Shown one piece after another: positions 1 through 9,345 of a stretch of 64,000 bases of DNA (position 1 is its first letter; every line of letters starts with the position of its first letter). The position numbers and the translations under genes are program-made. This stretch comes from Rossellomorea sp. AcN35-11 (GTDB lineage: Bacteria > Bacillota > Bacilli > Bacillales > Bacillaceae_B), in the NCBI GenBank assembly GCA_030388825.1, contig CP128835.1:3714001-3778000 (forward strand). Reading direction: 5' to 3'. The notes under the pieces were generated by a model that was not told the origin of the DNA, ran no database searches, and saw only the letters and a program-made list of their open reading frames with translations.

Positions 1-46
1 GGGTTGACCCGAAAGGATACGCAACGTTCCTTAAAGGGTCAGCCCC
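1..46 (-). terminator. possible spx terminator, at window edge
   Basis: An imperfect long hairpin lies just past the spx stop. GGGTTGACCC at 1-10 pairs with GGGTCAGCCC at 36-45, and an inner AAGGA (13-17) pairs with TCCTT (28-32). The T-tract expected on the minus strand would fall outside the window, so the call is tentative. Confidence 0.35.
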
Positions 47-98
47 TTTTACTTATATATTCTCCATCGTTCAAAATATGATGAGAATGTAAGGTACT

Positions 99-494
99 TT
101 AGTTTACCATCCTTTGAGCCTCTAGAAGTTGGAATGTCCGAACCTTTCTAGGAAGGAAGCGTCTAATCTCGTCTTCATTGTAACCAACCTGCAGCCGCTT
201 TTCATCTAAAATGATCGGACGTCTTAAAAGACCAGGATTTTTCTGGATAAGCTCAAATAATTCTTGAAGTGGCAATGTTTCTAAATCCACATTAAGCTTT
301 TGAAAAGTCTTGGAACGCGTCGAAATGATTTCATCTGTTCCATCCTCTGTCATTCGAAGGATTTCTTTTATTTCATCAATGCTTAATGGTTCAGAAAACA
401 CGTTACGTTCTGTATATGGAATCTCATGCTCTTCTAACCAAGCTTTTGCCTTGCGACAAGATGTGCAACTAGGTGAAGTGAATAATGTAACCAC
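99..494 (-). CDS. spx: Spx, redox-sensing global transcription regulator
   Basis: 131-residue ArsC/Spx-family protein, the usual length for Spx. The thioredoxin-like N-terminus carries the redox switch Cys10-x-x-Cys13. Spx binds the alpha subunit C-terminal domain of RNA polymerase and redirects transcription to thiol-stress genes (trxA, trxB, thiol biosynthesis); in Bacillus it is kept low by ClpXP with YjbH. The gene lies directly downstream of yjbC on the same strand, as in B. subtilis, with a hairpin between the two genes, so it is probably also transcribed from its own promoter. Family assignment is firm; the regulatory role is taken from the family. Confidence 0.95.
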   Translation of the reverse strand: MVTLFTSPSCTSCRKAKAWLEEHEIPYTERNVFSEPLSIDEIKEILRMTEDGTDEIISTRSKTFQKLNVDLETLPLQELFELIQKNPGLLRRPIILDEKRLQVGYNEDEIRRFLPRKVRTFQLLEAQRMVN

Positions 495-535
495 GAATCA
501 TTCACACTCCCTTAAGAATTTTTATATAGAGTATT

Positions 536-598
536 TTATTTAAACAATGGCATTTATTTAAAATTAGTTTAAATAAGAAATCTCTATTATGTATTATA
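536..598 (-). promoter_or_regulatory. spx upstream promoter and AT-rich palindrome
   Basis: On the minus strand a TATAAT -10 lies at 593-598; the -35 is unclear. Downstream of it, in the presumed leader, is a 9+9 bp perfect inverted repeat, TTATTTAAA (554-562) and TTTAAATAA (568-576), with a 5-nt spacer. A third copy of TTATTTAAA is at 536-544. This is operator-like, but I cannot assign it to a known regulator; it is not an obvious PerR box. Confidence 0.4.
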
Positions 599-746
599 CA
601 TGAATTATTGTCCATTGAACATACTTTTAACTAATTTGTCAAATTTCCTATACATAGGTTTTACAGAAGGTTTATACTCCATTTCTATAATAGGTATACC
701 CCTTTTTTATCGGGCTAAACATGTTAAGGGATTTTTTCATTTAGAA

Positions 747-774
747 AACCTTATTGCGAATATGCAATAAGGTT
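747..774 (-). terminator. hairpin between yjbC and spx
   Basis: A perfect 11-bp stem AACCTTATTGC (747-757) pairs with GCAATAAGGTT (764-774) across a 6-nt loop, just past the yjbC stop. The following T-tract on the minus strand is short, so termination may be partial and allow some yjbC-spx readthrough. Confidence 0.65.
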
Positions 775-781
775 ATTTTGT

Positions 782-1354
782 TTAGAGATCTTTCAGTACA
801 TCCCCATCACGGTCTTCATCTTTCTTCAGGACTTCGTCAACTGGCTGGTACGAAGCACCATAGAACTTTTTATCATTGTACGTATGGATCAGTTCATAGG
901 TCTTTTTCATAGAGTCGAAGATCAAATCTTCCGTTTCCTGATTCGGGGCCCAGTAGAGTATTTCCATTTTATTGATCTCATTCGTAGCAAGGGAGCGGCG
1001 GGCATAACCGATGCTCACTGCATGTTCAAAGCCTTCTCGCTTGTAAAACTTCAAACGTTTTTCCGTATCAGTGTCGTCATAATCAACCGGCTCCACTTCT
1101 AAAATGATGGCTTTGTTTTTTTTCTTTAGCTTTTCTAATAGCTTATGACCCAGGCCCTGTCCCCGTGCATCCTTTGAGACGAAAAGATAATCAATGAAGA
1201 TGAAATCATCAAGTTCCGCATACATAAGCACATGATGTTGTCCTTCATCTTTATGATAAATATCGCTTCTTTCTTTTAAAAGTGACTCAAGATGTTCTTT
1301 TGATTTCATTTCCTCTACAGGAAAATATTGATTTAATTTTTCATACCAATGCAT
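782..1354 (-). CDS. yjbC: YjbC-like GNAT-family N-acetyltransferase
   Basis: 190-residue GNAT-fold protein, close to the length of B. subtilis YjbC, and in the same place immediately upstream of spx. The acetyl-CoA pyrophosphate-binding motif A is visible as R64-GQGLG at about residues 64-69, after the predicted beta4 strand. The N-terminal half would form the variable acceptor-binding part. The acceptor substrate is unknown. A cytoplasmic enzyme is expected because no signal peptide or membrane segment is seen. The assignment to YjbC rests on length, family and synteny. Confidence 0.82.
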   Translation of the reverse strand: MHWYEKLNQYFPVEEMKSKEHLESLLKERSDIYHKDEGQHHVLMYAELDDFIFIDYLFVSKDARGQGLGHKLLEKLKKKNKAIILEVEPVDYDDTDTEKRLKFYKREGFEHAVSIGYARRSLATNEINKMEILYWAPNQETEDLIFDSMKKTYELIHTYNDKKFYGASYQPVDEVLKKDEDRDGDVLKDL

Positions 1355-1571
1355 GGATCTACTCCTTTAAACGTTTTTGAATGTCATTGACTAACGGGAT
1401 ACGATTATTTTTCTCTGAAAAAAAATGTTTATGTTAGATGTTAGTCTTTCCCGTGGGATAGTATTACGGAAATACAGGCTTAAAACAACCTGAAATGAGG
1501 GTAGTGTGGTTGAAAGCGGTTAATCTTACCAGTACTTTTATCATACCAATTTTTATGTATATTTTCAAATC

Positions 1572-1607
1572 AAAAAGCCTGACCGGGCGAGCTTAGTCAG
1601 GCTTTTT
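1572..1607 (-). terminator. terminator of the secreted glycosidase-like gene
   Basis: A 12-bp stem AAAAAGCCTGAC (1572-1583) pairs with GTCAGGCTTTTT (1596-1607), with U-rich sequence on the minus-strand side. It ends the gene that stops at 1610. Confidence 0.8.
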
Positions 1608-1609
1608 CA

Positions 1610-2809
1610 TCAAGGTGTGTAATCTACACCTTCTGTATACGTATTCCCTGCGTCCCATAGCAGGAATTCTTTGATGCCCTGATCATTTAAAGCTTTGATC
1701 TGGGCTTCTACTTCCGCTTTTCCATATGCTTTATAATTTCCGCTTCCCAGCCAGGAAGCAGTGAAATCCTGGAGCCAAGGCCTTGAAATTGGAGGGTTAT
1801 CTAATTCTGCCAGCTTGGATTTCTCAAGTTTCGCATATTCTGTTACCAATTCATATGGCTGTAAATCGGGTTTGGCAATTCCAAAGTACGGCGTCCAGTG
1901 ACTTGGATAAATCATGGATGAAATCACGTCGACATTTTCAGAGATCTTCGAAAAGTTCTGTCCGATACCGGGCGCTTCAGGAAGAGTGGCGGTATAACCG
2001 AAGATGTCCACGGAAACTTTGACTCCATAGGGATCAAGTTTTTCATGTGCATACTCTACAAAGTCCGTAACTGCCTGAACGCGCTTTTGAACATTATCTG
2101 AATCCTGACTGGCATAGTCTCCTCCGTCATACTCAAGCTCATCATCACGTTTTTCAAACCCTTCTGGGAAACGCACATAATCAAACTGTATTTCTTGGAA
2201 TCCCATCTTGGCAGCTTCGATGGCAATCCCGACATTGTAATCCCACACTTCTTTTACGAATGGATTCACAAAAGATTCGCCTCTACCGTTTTTCCAGACC
2301 TGCCCCCCATCTTTAAAGGAAAGTTCAGGCTTTTCATTTGCCAACACGGTATCTTTAAATACGACAATCCTTGCGATTGGATAAATCTGTTTTTCTTCCA
2401 GTTTCTTCAATACTGCAATCGGATCCTTTATATATGGCTTCCCTACTTTTGCATAAGGAGAAGATTTTTCCGGTTCATATGTCACGTAGCCGTGATCATC
2501 CTTAATATCGATAACCATGGCATTTAAATCCGTATCATCCATAAGTTTCGTCAAGCGGTCAAATCTTGCTCCACCTGCTGAGTGACCCGTCACATAAACC
2601 CCTCTAACCGCATCTGGATATTCAAACTTGAATCCTGAATCAAACGCAAACCTTGGAGCCGGATTTTTCATTTCCTTTTCAGTTAAAGAAAGACTTCTTT
2701 TCTCATGGACTGAGGATGATACCTCACCTTCAGCACCGGCCGACTGGAATGGCAATACACACATTGTGACTAAACATAAGGATGTCGCTACCTTACTCCA
2801 TTTCAACAT
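1610..2809 (-). CDS. secreted putative glycoside hydrolase (DUF4015/PF13200 type)
   Basis: 399 residues. A Sec signal peptide is clear: Lys near the start, a hydrophobic run, and a likely cut after AGA at residue 26. The rest resembles the PF13200 putative glycosyl hydrolase domain, a TIM-barrel family found in spore-formers. The block QFDYVRFPEG at about 208-217 is the characteristic conserved segment and holds a candidate acidic catalytic residue. Substrate is unknown; a cell-wall or extracellular polysaccharide is plausible because the protein is exported. It stands alone between the opp operon and yjbC with its own terminator. Confidence 0.72.
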   Translation of the reverse strand: MLKWSKVATSLCLVTMCVLPFQSAGAEGEVSSSVHEKRSLSLTEKEMKNPAPRFAFDSGFKFEYPDAVRGVYVTGHSAGGARFDRLTKLMDDTDLNAMVIDIKDDHGYVTYEPEKSSPYAKVGKPYIKDPIAVLKKLEEKQIYPIARIVVFKDTVLANEKPELSFKDGGQVWKNGRGESFVNPFVKEVWDYNVGIAIEAAKMGFQEIQFDYVRFPEGFEKRDDELEYDGGDYASQDSDNVQKRVQAVTDFVEYAHEKLDPYGVKVSVDIFGYTATLPEAPGIGQNFSKISENVDVISSMIYPSHWTPYFGIAKPDLQPYELVTEYAKLEKSKLAELDNPPISRPWLQDFTASWLGSGNYKAYGKAEVEAQIKALNDQGIKEFLLWDAGNTYTEGVDYTP

Positions 2810-2993
2810 TAACCTCTCCTCTATTAAATAAGCTTTCTAGTAAAATATGTAACCCAGTTCTATTCTAACAAGGAAATAACTTGAAAGAAAAGGGATATAA
2901 TACTTAATCTGTCGAAATTCCCGGGGAAATGATTATTGTTCATTCTATAATATGATTTTCTTGTTAAAAAAGAATGACAACAGGCCCTTCAAT

Positions 2994-3023
2994 AAAAAAA
3001 GCTCCCCTTGACAAGGGGAGCTT
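2994..3023 (-). terminator. opp operon terminator
   Basis: AAGCTCCCCTTG (2999-3010) pairs with CAAGGGGAGCTT (3012-3023), and the minus strand continues into a run of seven T. It is a strong intrinsic terminator just past oppF. Confidence 0.9.
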
Positions 3024-3029
3024 AAGCGC

Positions 3030-3968
3030 TTATTCGCCTTTGTATTGTGCTTTGTATTGGGCAAACTCTTTTTCTGAACAATATACAAAGTGCCCAGGTG
3101 CGACTTCACGCATGTCAAGATTATCATCCTCTGTATAATTATGGACAGCTGGATTATATTCTTTTCTTCTACGTGTGCGCTCATACTCAGGATCCGGTAA
3201 CGGAATCGCTGAAAGAAGCGATTGGGTATAAGGGTGCAATGGGTTTTTATACAGAGCATCACTTGGTGCCAATTCGACTAATTTACCAAAGTACATAACA
3301 CCGATACGATCGCTGATGTATTTCACCATTGAAAGATCGTGTGCGATAAACAAGTACGTCAAGCCTTTTTCTTTTTGTAATTCTTGCATTAGATTAACCA
3401 CCTGTGCCTGGATGGAAACATCTAGAGCCGAAATTGGTTCATCGGCAATGATGAAGTCCGGGTCAACGGCAAGGGCACGGGCAATCCCGATACGCTGTCT
3501 TTGACCGCCGGAGAACTCATGAGGATAGCGTCCGGCATGTTCTTTGTTCAAACCGACAGTCTCTAATAAATCGTGAACTCTTTTCAACCGTTCCTCTTTA
3601 TTCGAAGCCAACCCATGAATGTCAATTCCTTCAGCGATGATGTCCGCTACCTTCATACGTGGATTCAAGCTTGCATACGGATCCTGAAAGATCATTTGCA
3701 TTTTACGGTTGAATTTCTTTAATTGAGTACGTGATTTCTTTCCATGCACGTCTTCCCCATTAAAGAGCACTTGACCGTCAGTGGCATTATACAGTCGAAT
3801 GATTGTACGGCCAGTGGTTGATTTACCACAGCCTGATTCCCCAACCAGTCCAAGGGTTTCCCCTTTATAAATATCAAAGCTGATGTCATCCACCGCTTTA
3901 ACCATGTTCGGTTTCCCGGGATTAAAGTACTGTTTTAAATTCTTAATCTCCAATAACTTCTCTGCCAT
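3030..3968 (-). CDS. oppF: OppF, oligopeptide ABC transporter ATPase
   Basis: 312-residue ABC ATPase starting at the MAEKLLEI methionine, which follows a G-rich ribosome binding site. Walker A is GESGCGKST at residues 43-51, the ABC signature is FSGGQRQR, and Walker B ends in IIADEP. The C-terminal oligopeptide/dipeptide-transporter extension contains the HPYT segment typical of OppF. With OppD it drives import of 3-5-residue peptides, which in Bacillus also feeds quorum peptides and sporulation signals. As sequenced the reading frame is open upstream into the tail of oppD, giving an apparent 389-residue fusion; I regard this as an artefact of a frameshift in oppD. Confidence 0.9.
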   Translation of the reverse strand: MAEKLLEIKNLKQYFNPGKPNMVKAVDDISFDIYKGETLGLVGESGCGKSTTGRTIIRLYNATDGQVLFNGEDVHGKKSRTQLKKFNRKMQMIFQDPYASLNPRMKVADIIAEGIDIHGLASNKEERLKRVHDLLETVGLNKEHAGRYPHEFSGGQRQRIGIARALAVDPDFIIADEPISALDVSIQAQVVNLMQELQKEKGLTYLFIAHDLSMVKYISDRIGVMYFGKLVELAPSDALYKNPLHPYTQSLLSAIPLPDPEYERTRRRKEYNPAVHNYTEDDNLDMREVAPGHFVYCSEKEFAQYKAQYKGE

Positions 3969-5040
3969 TATGAACGAACCCCCCTCAACAAGTACCGGCT
4001 CTTTATAATTAGAAGGCATTTGTCTTTGTCTTAATTTAACGATTTCAGGCGGCTCAACTTTTGGAGCACTCGGATGCAGCAACCAGGACTTCACATAATG
4101 TGTGTCAGAAACCTGATAATAAGGCGGCTCCTGTTCAAAATCCACTTTCAGGGCATATTCACTCCGGAGGGCAAATGCATCTCCTTTAGGCGGATTCAAT
4201 AGATCTGGAGGTGTTCCAGGGGATAGCTACCAATTCCTGTTCGCCTTCCGTTTCTGTTGTTGGCATGGAGCCGATCAGTCCCCACGTATAAGGGTGACGC
4301 GGATCATAGAAGATTTCATCCACTGTGCCTGTTTCTACGATTTGACCACCATACATGACGGCGACACGGTCTGCCACATTGGCAACAACCCCCAGATCAT
4401 GGGTGATGAAAATAATCGATGTATCGATTTTATTCTGCAGATCCTTCATCAGTTCAAGGATCTGTGCCTGGATTGTAACATCCAATGCTGTTGTTGGCTC
4501 ATCTGCGATGAGGATCTTAGGATTACATGCCAGAGCTATCGCAATGACGACACGCTGACGCTGACCACCAGAGAATTGGTGGGGGTATTGCTTAAAGCGA
4601 GTTTCCGGACTAGGTAAACCTACTAGTTTTAGCAACTCGATCGCACGCTTTTTCGCGTCATTTTTATTCATGTTCTGATGCTTTACCAAAGGCTCCATGA
4701 TCTGTTTCCCAATGGTCATAGTAGGATTTAATGATGTCATTGGATCTTGGAAAATCATAGAAATATCTTTTCCACGGATCTTTTGCATGTCTTTTTCAGG
4801 CAACTTCGCTAAATCTTTACCTTCGAATAACATTTCTCCCCCTTTGATAAAGCCTGGAGGATTTGGAATTAACCTCATGATTGCTTTCGTAGTCACCGAC
4901 TTACCAGATCCGGATTCCCCTACGATCGCCAATGTTTCACCTTTATCTAAATGAAAATCTACACCACGGACAGCCTGAACCTCTCCTCCATGCGTATTGA
5001 AGGAGACCTGTAGATCTTTTACTTCTAAAATTTTTGACAT
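3968..5040 (-). CDS. oppD: OppD, oligopeptide ABC transporter ATPase (frameshifted in this sequence)
   Basis: Partner ATPase of OppF. Walker A is GESGSGKS at about residues 41-48 and the signature is FSGGQRQR. The uninterrupted frame stops at 4186 after an aberrant tail, while the normal OppD C-terminus (NPPKGDAF..., YYQVSDTHYVKSWLLHP) is encoded in another frame downstream. One extra base in the G4 run at 4219-4222 explains the break. A second extra base in the C6 run at 3979-3984 would restore a TAA stop overlapping the oppF ATG. With both corrected the protein is 356 residues, the normal OppD length. I read both as sequencing errors. It sits between oppC and oppF in the usual order. Confidence 0.85.
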
Positions 5041-5058
5041 TTTCTTAATCTCCCTTCA

Positions 5059-6084
5059 TTACTTACGCATTTTCGGATCTAGTGCATCACGCAGACCATC
5101 AGCCATTAAGTTGAAGCTTAAAATGACCAATGAAATGACAGCGGATGGCACTAGCATCATATGTGGAAATGACTGGATCGATCTATACCCATCATTAACC
5201 AATGAACCTAGAGACGCCCTTGGTGGAGCGATCCCCAATCCGATAAAGCTTAAGAATGCTTCTGTGTAAATCGCAGCAGGAACTGTGAACATCGTTGTAA
5301 TGATAACAGGTCCCATTACGTTCGGAAGTAGGTGTTTGAAGATCAAACGGTTGCTGCTTGCGCCTAGTGTGCGTGAAGCAAGTACGAATTCCTGATTCTT
5401 CAATTGGAGTACCTGTCCACGGACGATACGTGCCATACCGGTCCAACCGGTTATAACCATGGCCATGGTTATGGAGAATATTCCTGGCTCAAATATCAAT
5501 ATAAAGAGGATGACGACGATTAAGTTAGGTATCCCTACCAGTATCTCAATAATACGTTGCATGATATCATCGACTTTACCACCGTAGTAGGCTGAAATCC
5601 CACCATAAGATATTCCGATTAGAAAATCGATGATGGCAGCTAAAACACCGATATATAGAGATACACGAGTACCGTTCCATGTACGTGTCCATAGGTCACG
5701 TCCTAAATCGTCTGTTCCAAACCAATAATTTTCTTTGATTTGTCTAGCCTCATAGACATCAAAACCATCTGCATCCTTCCCGTCAAAGGGCAGCCAGCTG
5801 ATTCCTGAAAGCGCTTCAATTTTCGGAGGCAACTTTGCATGTCGAATATTTTGATCGCTGAACTTATACTCATTCATCATAGGTCCGAATATGGCAAAGA
5901 ATACGATGATTGCTGTAATGATAATTCCGGCAATTGCACCTTTATTCTTACGTAATCGGATCCATGAGTCCTGCCAGAAATTCAGGCTTGGACGTGAGAT
6001 CTTCTCTGACTCGTCTTCCCTAGCCTTTTGAGGTTGGAAGAGGTCTGGACTAAGTTGCTCTAACTTCTTTTTGTTTGTTTCCAT
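5059..6084 (-). CDS. oppC: OppC, oligopeptide ABC transporter permease
   Basis: 341 residues. A cytoplasmic N-terminal stretch with the OppC N-terminal domain precedes the first membrane helix at about residues 48-70; five more hydrophobic segments follow. The ATPase-coupling loop lies around ASRTLGASSNRLIFKHLLPN, near residue 230. It forms the membrane channel with OppB. Its start codon overlaps the oppB stop by one base (TAATG), so the two are translationally coupled. Confidence 0.93.
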   Translation of the reverse strand: METNKKKLEQLSPDLFQPQKAREDESEKISRPSLNFWQDSWIRLRKNKGAIAGIIITAIIVFFAIFGPMMNEYKFSDQNIRHAKLPPKIEALSGISWLPFDGKDADGFDVYEARQIKENYWFGTDDLGRDLWTRTWNGTRVSLYIGVLAAIIDFLIGISYGGISAYYGGKVDDIMQRIIEILVGIPNLIVVILFILIFEPGIFSITMAMVITGWTGMARIVRGQVLQLKNQEFVLASRTLGASSNRLIFKHLLPNVMGPVIITTMFTVPAAIYTEAFLSFIGLGIAPPRASLGSLVNDGYRSIQSFPHMMLVPSAVISLVILSFNLMADGLRDALDPKMRK

Positions 6085-7013
6085 TATTTCTTCCCTCCAG
6101 CTAAGCGAATACGCGGATCAATGATTCCGTAAAGGATATCTACCAGGAAAATGACTCCAATGAATAAAGCACTGAAGAACAGGGTAATACCCATGATAAC
6201 GGTATAATCATTTGTATTGATTGATAATACGAATTGTTCCCCTAAGCCAGGAACAGCGAAAATTCGTTCAACGACTAGTGATCCAGTCATGACACCGACA
6301 GTCATTGGTCCTAAGATGGTTACAATCGGAATCATAGCGTTTCTTACAGCATGCTTGATAACCGTTGCCGTTTTGGAAATACCTTTTGCTTTTGCAAGCA
6401 AGATATAGTCGGAGTTCAAAATTTCAAGCATTTCCGTTCGCATGAAACGGGCAATGGTCGCTACGACGAATACAGTTAACGCTAGAGTCGGAAGAATCGT
6501 GTGTTTGTATTCTCCCCATAATGCCACCGGCAGCCATCCAAGTTTTACCCCTACATAATATTGCAGAAGTCCTGCAAATACGAACGACGGAATGGATATA
6601 CCGATTACAGCAAGGAATGTGGAACCATAGTCGATCCAGGTGTTATGTTTGATTGCTGCAATAATTCCAATAAGTAGCCCTAAGAAAGTACCTAATACCA
6701 TAGCTTGGAATCCAAGAAGTGCGGAAGGACCAATACGATCTCCAACAATTTGAGTGACAGGACGATTGTCGTATTGGAAGGACAACCCTAAATCACCTTT
6801 TGCCAGTCCAACCATGTAGTTTACATATTGTTCAGGCAGAGGGTCGTTTAGACCGTATTTATCCAGGATGATTTGTTGTTGTTCCGGAGTCAGCCTTTCT
6901 GTGTTTTGTAGTGGAGATCCAGGTAGGAGCTTCATCAGAAAGAAAGTGGCGGTTGCAATGATAAGCAAAGTGATGATCATATAGACGATACGTTGAATTG
7001 TATATCTGACCAT
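6084..7013 (-). CDS. oppB: OppB, oligopeptide ABC transporter permease
   Basis: 309-residue binding-protein-dependent permease with six hydrophobic segments; the first spans about residues 9-30. The conserved coupling loop AKAKGISKTATVIKHAVRNAM is typical of OppB/DppB. It begins about 170 bp after oppA, separated from it by a stem-loop, and is followed by oppC with a one-base overlap. Confidence 0.93.
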   Translation of the reverse strand: MVRYTIQRIVYMIITLLIIATATFFLMKLLPGSPLQNTERLTPEQQQIILDKYGLNDPLPEQYVNYMVGLAKGDLGLSFQYDNRPVTQIVGDRIGPSALLGFQAMVLGTFLGLLIGIIAAIKHNTWIDYGSTFLAVIGISIPSFVFAGLLQYYVGVKLGWLPVALWGEYKHTILPTLALTVFVVATIARFMRTEMLEILNSDYILLAKAKGISKTATVIKHAVRNAMIPIVTILGPMTVGVMTGSLVVERIFAVPGLGEQFVLSINTNDYTVIMGITLFFSALFIGVIFLVDILYGIIDPRIRLAGGKK

Positions 7014-7120
7014 TCTTTAGCCCCCCTTTATTTGTCTATTTTTTATACATCTTTAATTATATCGATAATCGACATGATTTCAATGTATTTTTACTTTTTT
7101 GATAATTTTCGACATTCACT

Positions 7121-7156
7121 GGAAAAGGAGAGCGTATGCTTGCGCATACACTCTCC
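7121..7156 (-). terminator. oppA-oppB intergenic hairpin (partial terminator or mRNA stabiliser)
   Basis: GGAGAG (7127-7132) pairs with CTCTCC (7151-7156), and the inner GTATGC (7134-7139) with GCATAC (7144-7149). A short TTTT follows on the minus strand. Such a hairpin after a binding-protein gene commonly makes the binding protein more abundant than its permeases. Confidence 0.65.
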
Positions 7157-7184
7157 TCAGAAGGTTTGTTAATTGAGCTGAAAA

Positions 7185-8840
7185 TTACTCAATGTAAGTC
7201 CATTTGTATGATGCATCAGCACCAAATGAGTGACGTAACAGACCTTTTACATATGGACGCTCTAGGAAAGCAGATCCACGTTGGTACATTGGGCTGATCG
7301 CTTGATCTTCGAAAAGGATCTTTTCAGCGTCAACCATTGCCTGCCAGCGAGCTTCCTGATCACCAAGAAGTTCACCTTTAGCTTGTTCGATTAACTTGTC
7401 ATATTCAGGATTAGAGTAACCCATTTGGTTATGAGCACCATCAGTAACAAACATGTCAACGAAAGTCATCGGATCTGGATAGTCAGGACCCCAACCAGCG
7501 AATGAGAAGTCATATTGACCTTTAGATTCTAGTTCAAGCTTTTGCTTGAACGGTTGAGCTTTAATGCTGACAGTTAAGCCTTCTAGGTTTTGCTCAAGTT
7601 GTTCTTTTAAGAACTCACCGATTTTCTTAGAGTTATCAGAGTCATAGTTTAGAAGTTCTAATTCAATAGAATCTTTACCTAACTCTTCTTTCGCTTTAGC
7701 CCAGTGTTCTGCAGCTTTTTCAGGATCGTAACCACCGAAATCACCTACAGCTTCACGGTATTCAGTACCGTCAGGACCTGTTACGAAATCTTTTGGTACT
7801 AAGAAGTTTGCAGGGATAGAACCGTTGTTAAGAAGAACGTCTACCATACCTTGCTTGTCGTATGCAGCATCTACTGCTTTACGTGCATTCACATTAGCCA
7901 TAACTTCGTTACCTTGGTTTAAGCGTAAGAAGAATACAGCAGTGTCCGCTTTTGTTTTGAAGTTTTCATCTGACTTGTACTTGTCTACGAATTCAGCTGA
8001 AAGACCAGCGATATCCGCTTTTTCTGTTTCGTATAAGTTTACTCCAGTAGCAGTATCCTTAACGATGTTGAAGTTGATTTCTTTTAATTTCACAACGTCT
8101 GCTTCCCAGTAGCCGTCGTTTTTAGATAATTTGAAGCTTTGCTCGTGCTTCCACTCAGAAAGTGTGAATGGTCCGTTATAAACAGTTGTGTCAGCTTCAA
8201 GACCGAATTTATCGCCTTGCTCTTCCACGAACTTTTGATTTTGAGGATAGAATGTTGCGAAAGAAAGTAATGCTTTGAAGTATGGTACAGCTGATTCAAG
8301 CTGAACTTCTAGAGTTTTCTCGTCAACCGCTTTAACACCTAATTCTTCAACTGGAACTTCACCAGCGTTTACTTTAGCAGCGTTTTTAAGATCGTACATG
8401 ATGTACGCATACTCTGCACCAGTATCAGGGTTTAAAGCTTTTTGCCAAGCGTAAACGAAGTCGTTTGCAGTAACTGCATCTCCGTTAGACCATTTAGCAT
8501 CACGGATTTTAAACGTGTAAGTCTTGCCATCTTCACTGATTTGAGGTTCTTCAGCAGCCATACCAAGTACAGCTTCGTCATTTTCACCTAAACGGTAAAG
8601 ACCTTCAAATACGTTGTTCATTACTTCGAATGAAACAGCGTCAGTTGCTAGAGTAGAGTCCATTGATGGGATCTCAGAACCCTCAAGCAAGTTAAGTACC
8701 TGTTCTCTTTGTTCGGCAGACTCGCCTTCTCCGCCGGCTTTTTCTCCTTCGCCCTCAGTTTTCTTGTCGCCGCCACAAGCAGCCAAGAAAGTACTTAGAG
8801 CCAGAAGAAGAACCAGCAAGAATGAAAACTTTTTCTTCAT
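7185..8840 (-). CDS. oppA: OppA, oligopeptide-binding lipoprotein
   Basis: 551-residue SBP_bac_5 family solute-binding protein. The lipoprotein signal is clear: MKKK, a hydrophobic core, then FLAAC with the lipid-modified cysteine at position 22, followed by a Gly/Glu-rich linker. It captures oligopeptides outside the membrane and hands them to OppBC. It is the first gene of oppABCDF and has its own promoter and a strong GGAGG ribosome binding site. A hairpin follows it. Confidence 0.95.
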   Translation of the reverse strand: MKKKFSFLLVLLLALSTFLAACGGDKKTEGEGEKAGGEGESAEQREQVLNLLEGSEIPSMDSTLATDAVSFEVMNNVFEGLYRLGENDEAVLGMAAEEPQISEDGKTYTFKIRDAKWSNGDAVTANDFVYAWQKALNPDTGAEYAYIMYDLKNAAKVNAGEVPVEELGVKAVDEKTLEVQLESAVPYFKALLSFATFYPQNQKFVEEQGDKFGLEADTTVYNGPFTLSEWKHEQSFKLSKNDGYWEADVVKLKEINFNIVKDTATGVNLYETEKADIAGLSAEFVDKYKSDENFKTKADTAVFFLRLNQGNEVMANVNARKAVDAAYDKQGMVDVLLNNGSIPANFLVPKDFVTGPDGTEYREAVGDFGGYDPEKAAEHWAKAKEELGKDSIELELLNYDSDNSKKIGEFLKEQLEQNLEGLTVSIKAQPFKQKLELESKGQYDFSFAGWGPDYPDPMTFVDMFVTDGAHNQMGYSNPEYDKLIEQAKGELLGDQEARWQAMVDAEKILFEDQAISPMYQRGSAFLERPYVKGLLRHSFGADASYKWTYIE

Positions 8841-8877
8841 CTTGAAATTGACCTCCTCGTAAATCTCATATTTATTT

Positions 8878-8935
8878 ATCTTCTAATTTTCAGAAGATTT
8901 GTTACTTATTATACATGATAGAGAAATTATTGCAA
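8878..8935 (-). promoter_or_regulatory. oppA promoter and 5'-leader stem-loop
   Basis: Minus strand: -35 TTGCAA (8930-8935), 16-nt spacer, -10 TATAAT (8908-8913). A 7-bp stem-loop with arms ATCTTCT and AGAAGAT (8878-8898) sits in the leader just downstream of the expected start. Confidence 0.7.
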
Positions 8936-9345
8936 TATGAATTTAACAGTTTTTTTGCTAAATTATCAGATTAGTAGGCATATTGAAGCCAAAACATTGA
9001 TTTAAAAGCATTCCTTCCAAACATTTTGGAGAGATTGTCCTATTACAAATGTTACAAACTCCTTGTCCGAACAGCCCTCTTCTCTTACTTCTATCGTATG
9101 TCACTTTCTTCTCACTCCCTCCGTATCTATTATAAATATTAGTTTCTTAGACTAAATATAAAAAAGAGATAGATTCTTTTTTCCTTTCTTGAAACGAATT
9201 ATATCCTGATATCCATTACGTGTACGCCCTGAGAGGATATATGTACTTCAACTCCATACACGGGGGCTGTTTGAATAGATATGAACGTTTGAATTAACAC
9301 GGGGTCTTCATGTATACTTTTGTTAAAAACATCTTAAGGAGAATT
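8936..9345. other. intergenic stretch between oppA and the DUF3899 gene
   Basis: AT-rich divergent intergenic region. Apart from the oppA promoter at its lower edge I see no convincing gene, RNA or terminator. Confidence 0.5.

Noticed and set aside
2945-3262. Open frame of 105 residues under the oppF end
   Set aside because: It overlaps oppF and the opp terminator, has Cys/Ile-rich random composition and no ribosome binding site.
3030-4199. 389-residue OppF with a novel N-terminal domain
   Set aside because: The extra N-terminus is plainly the OppD C-terminal tail, joined by frameshifts.
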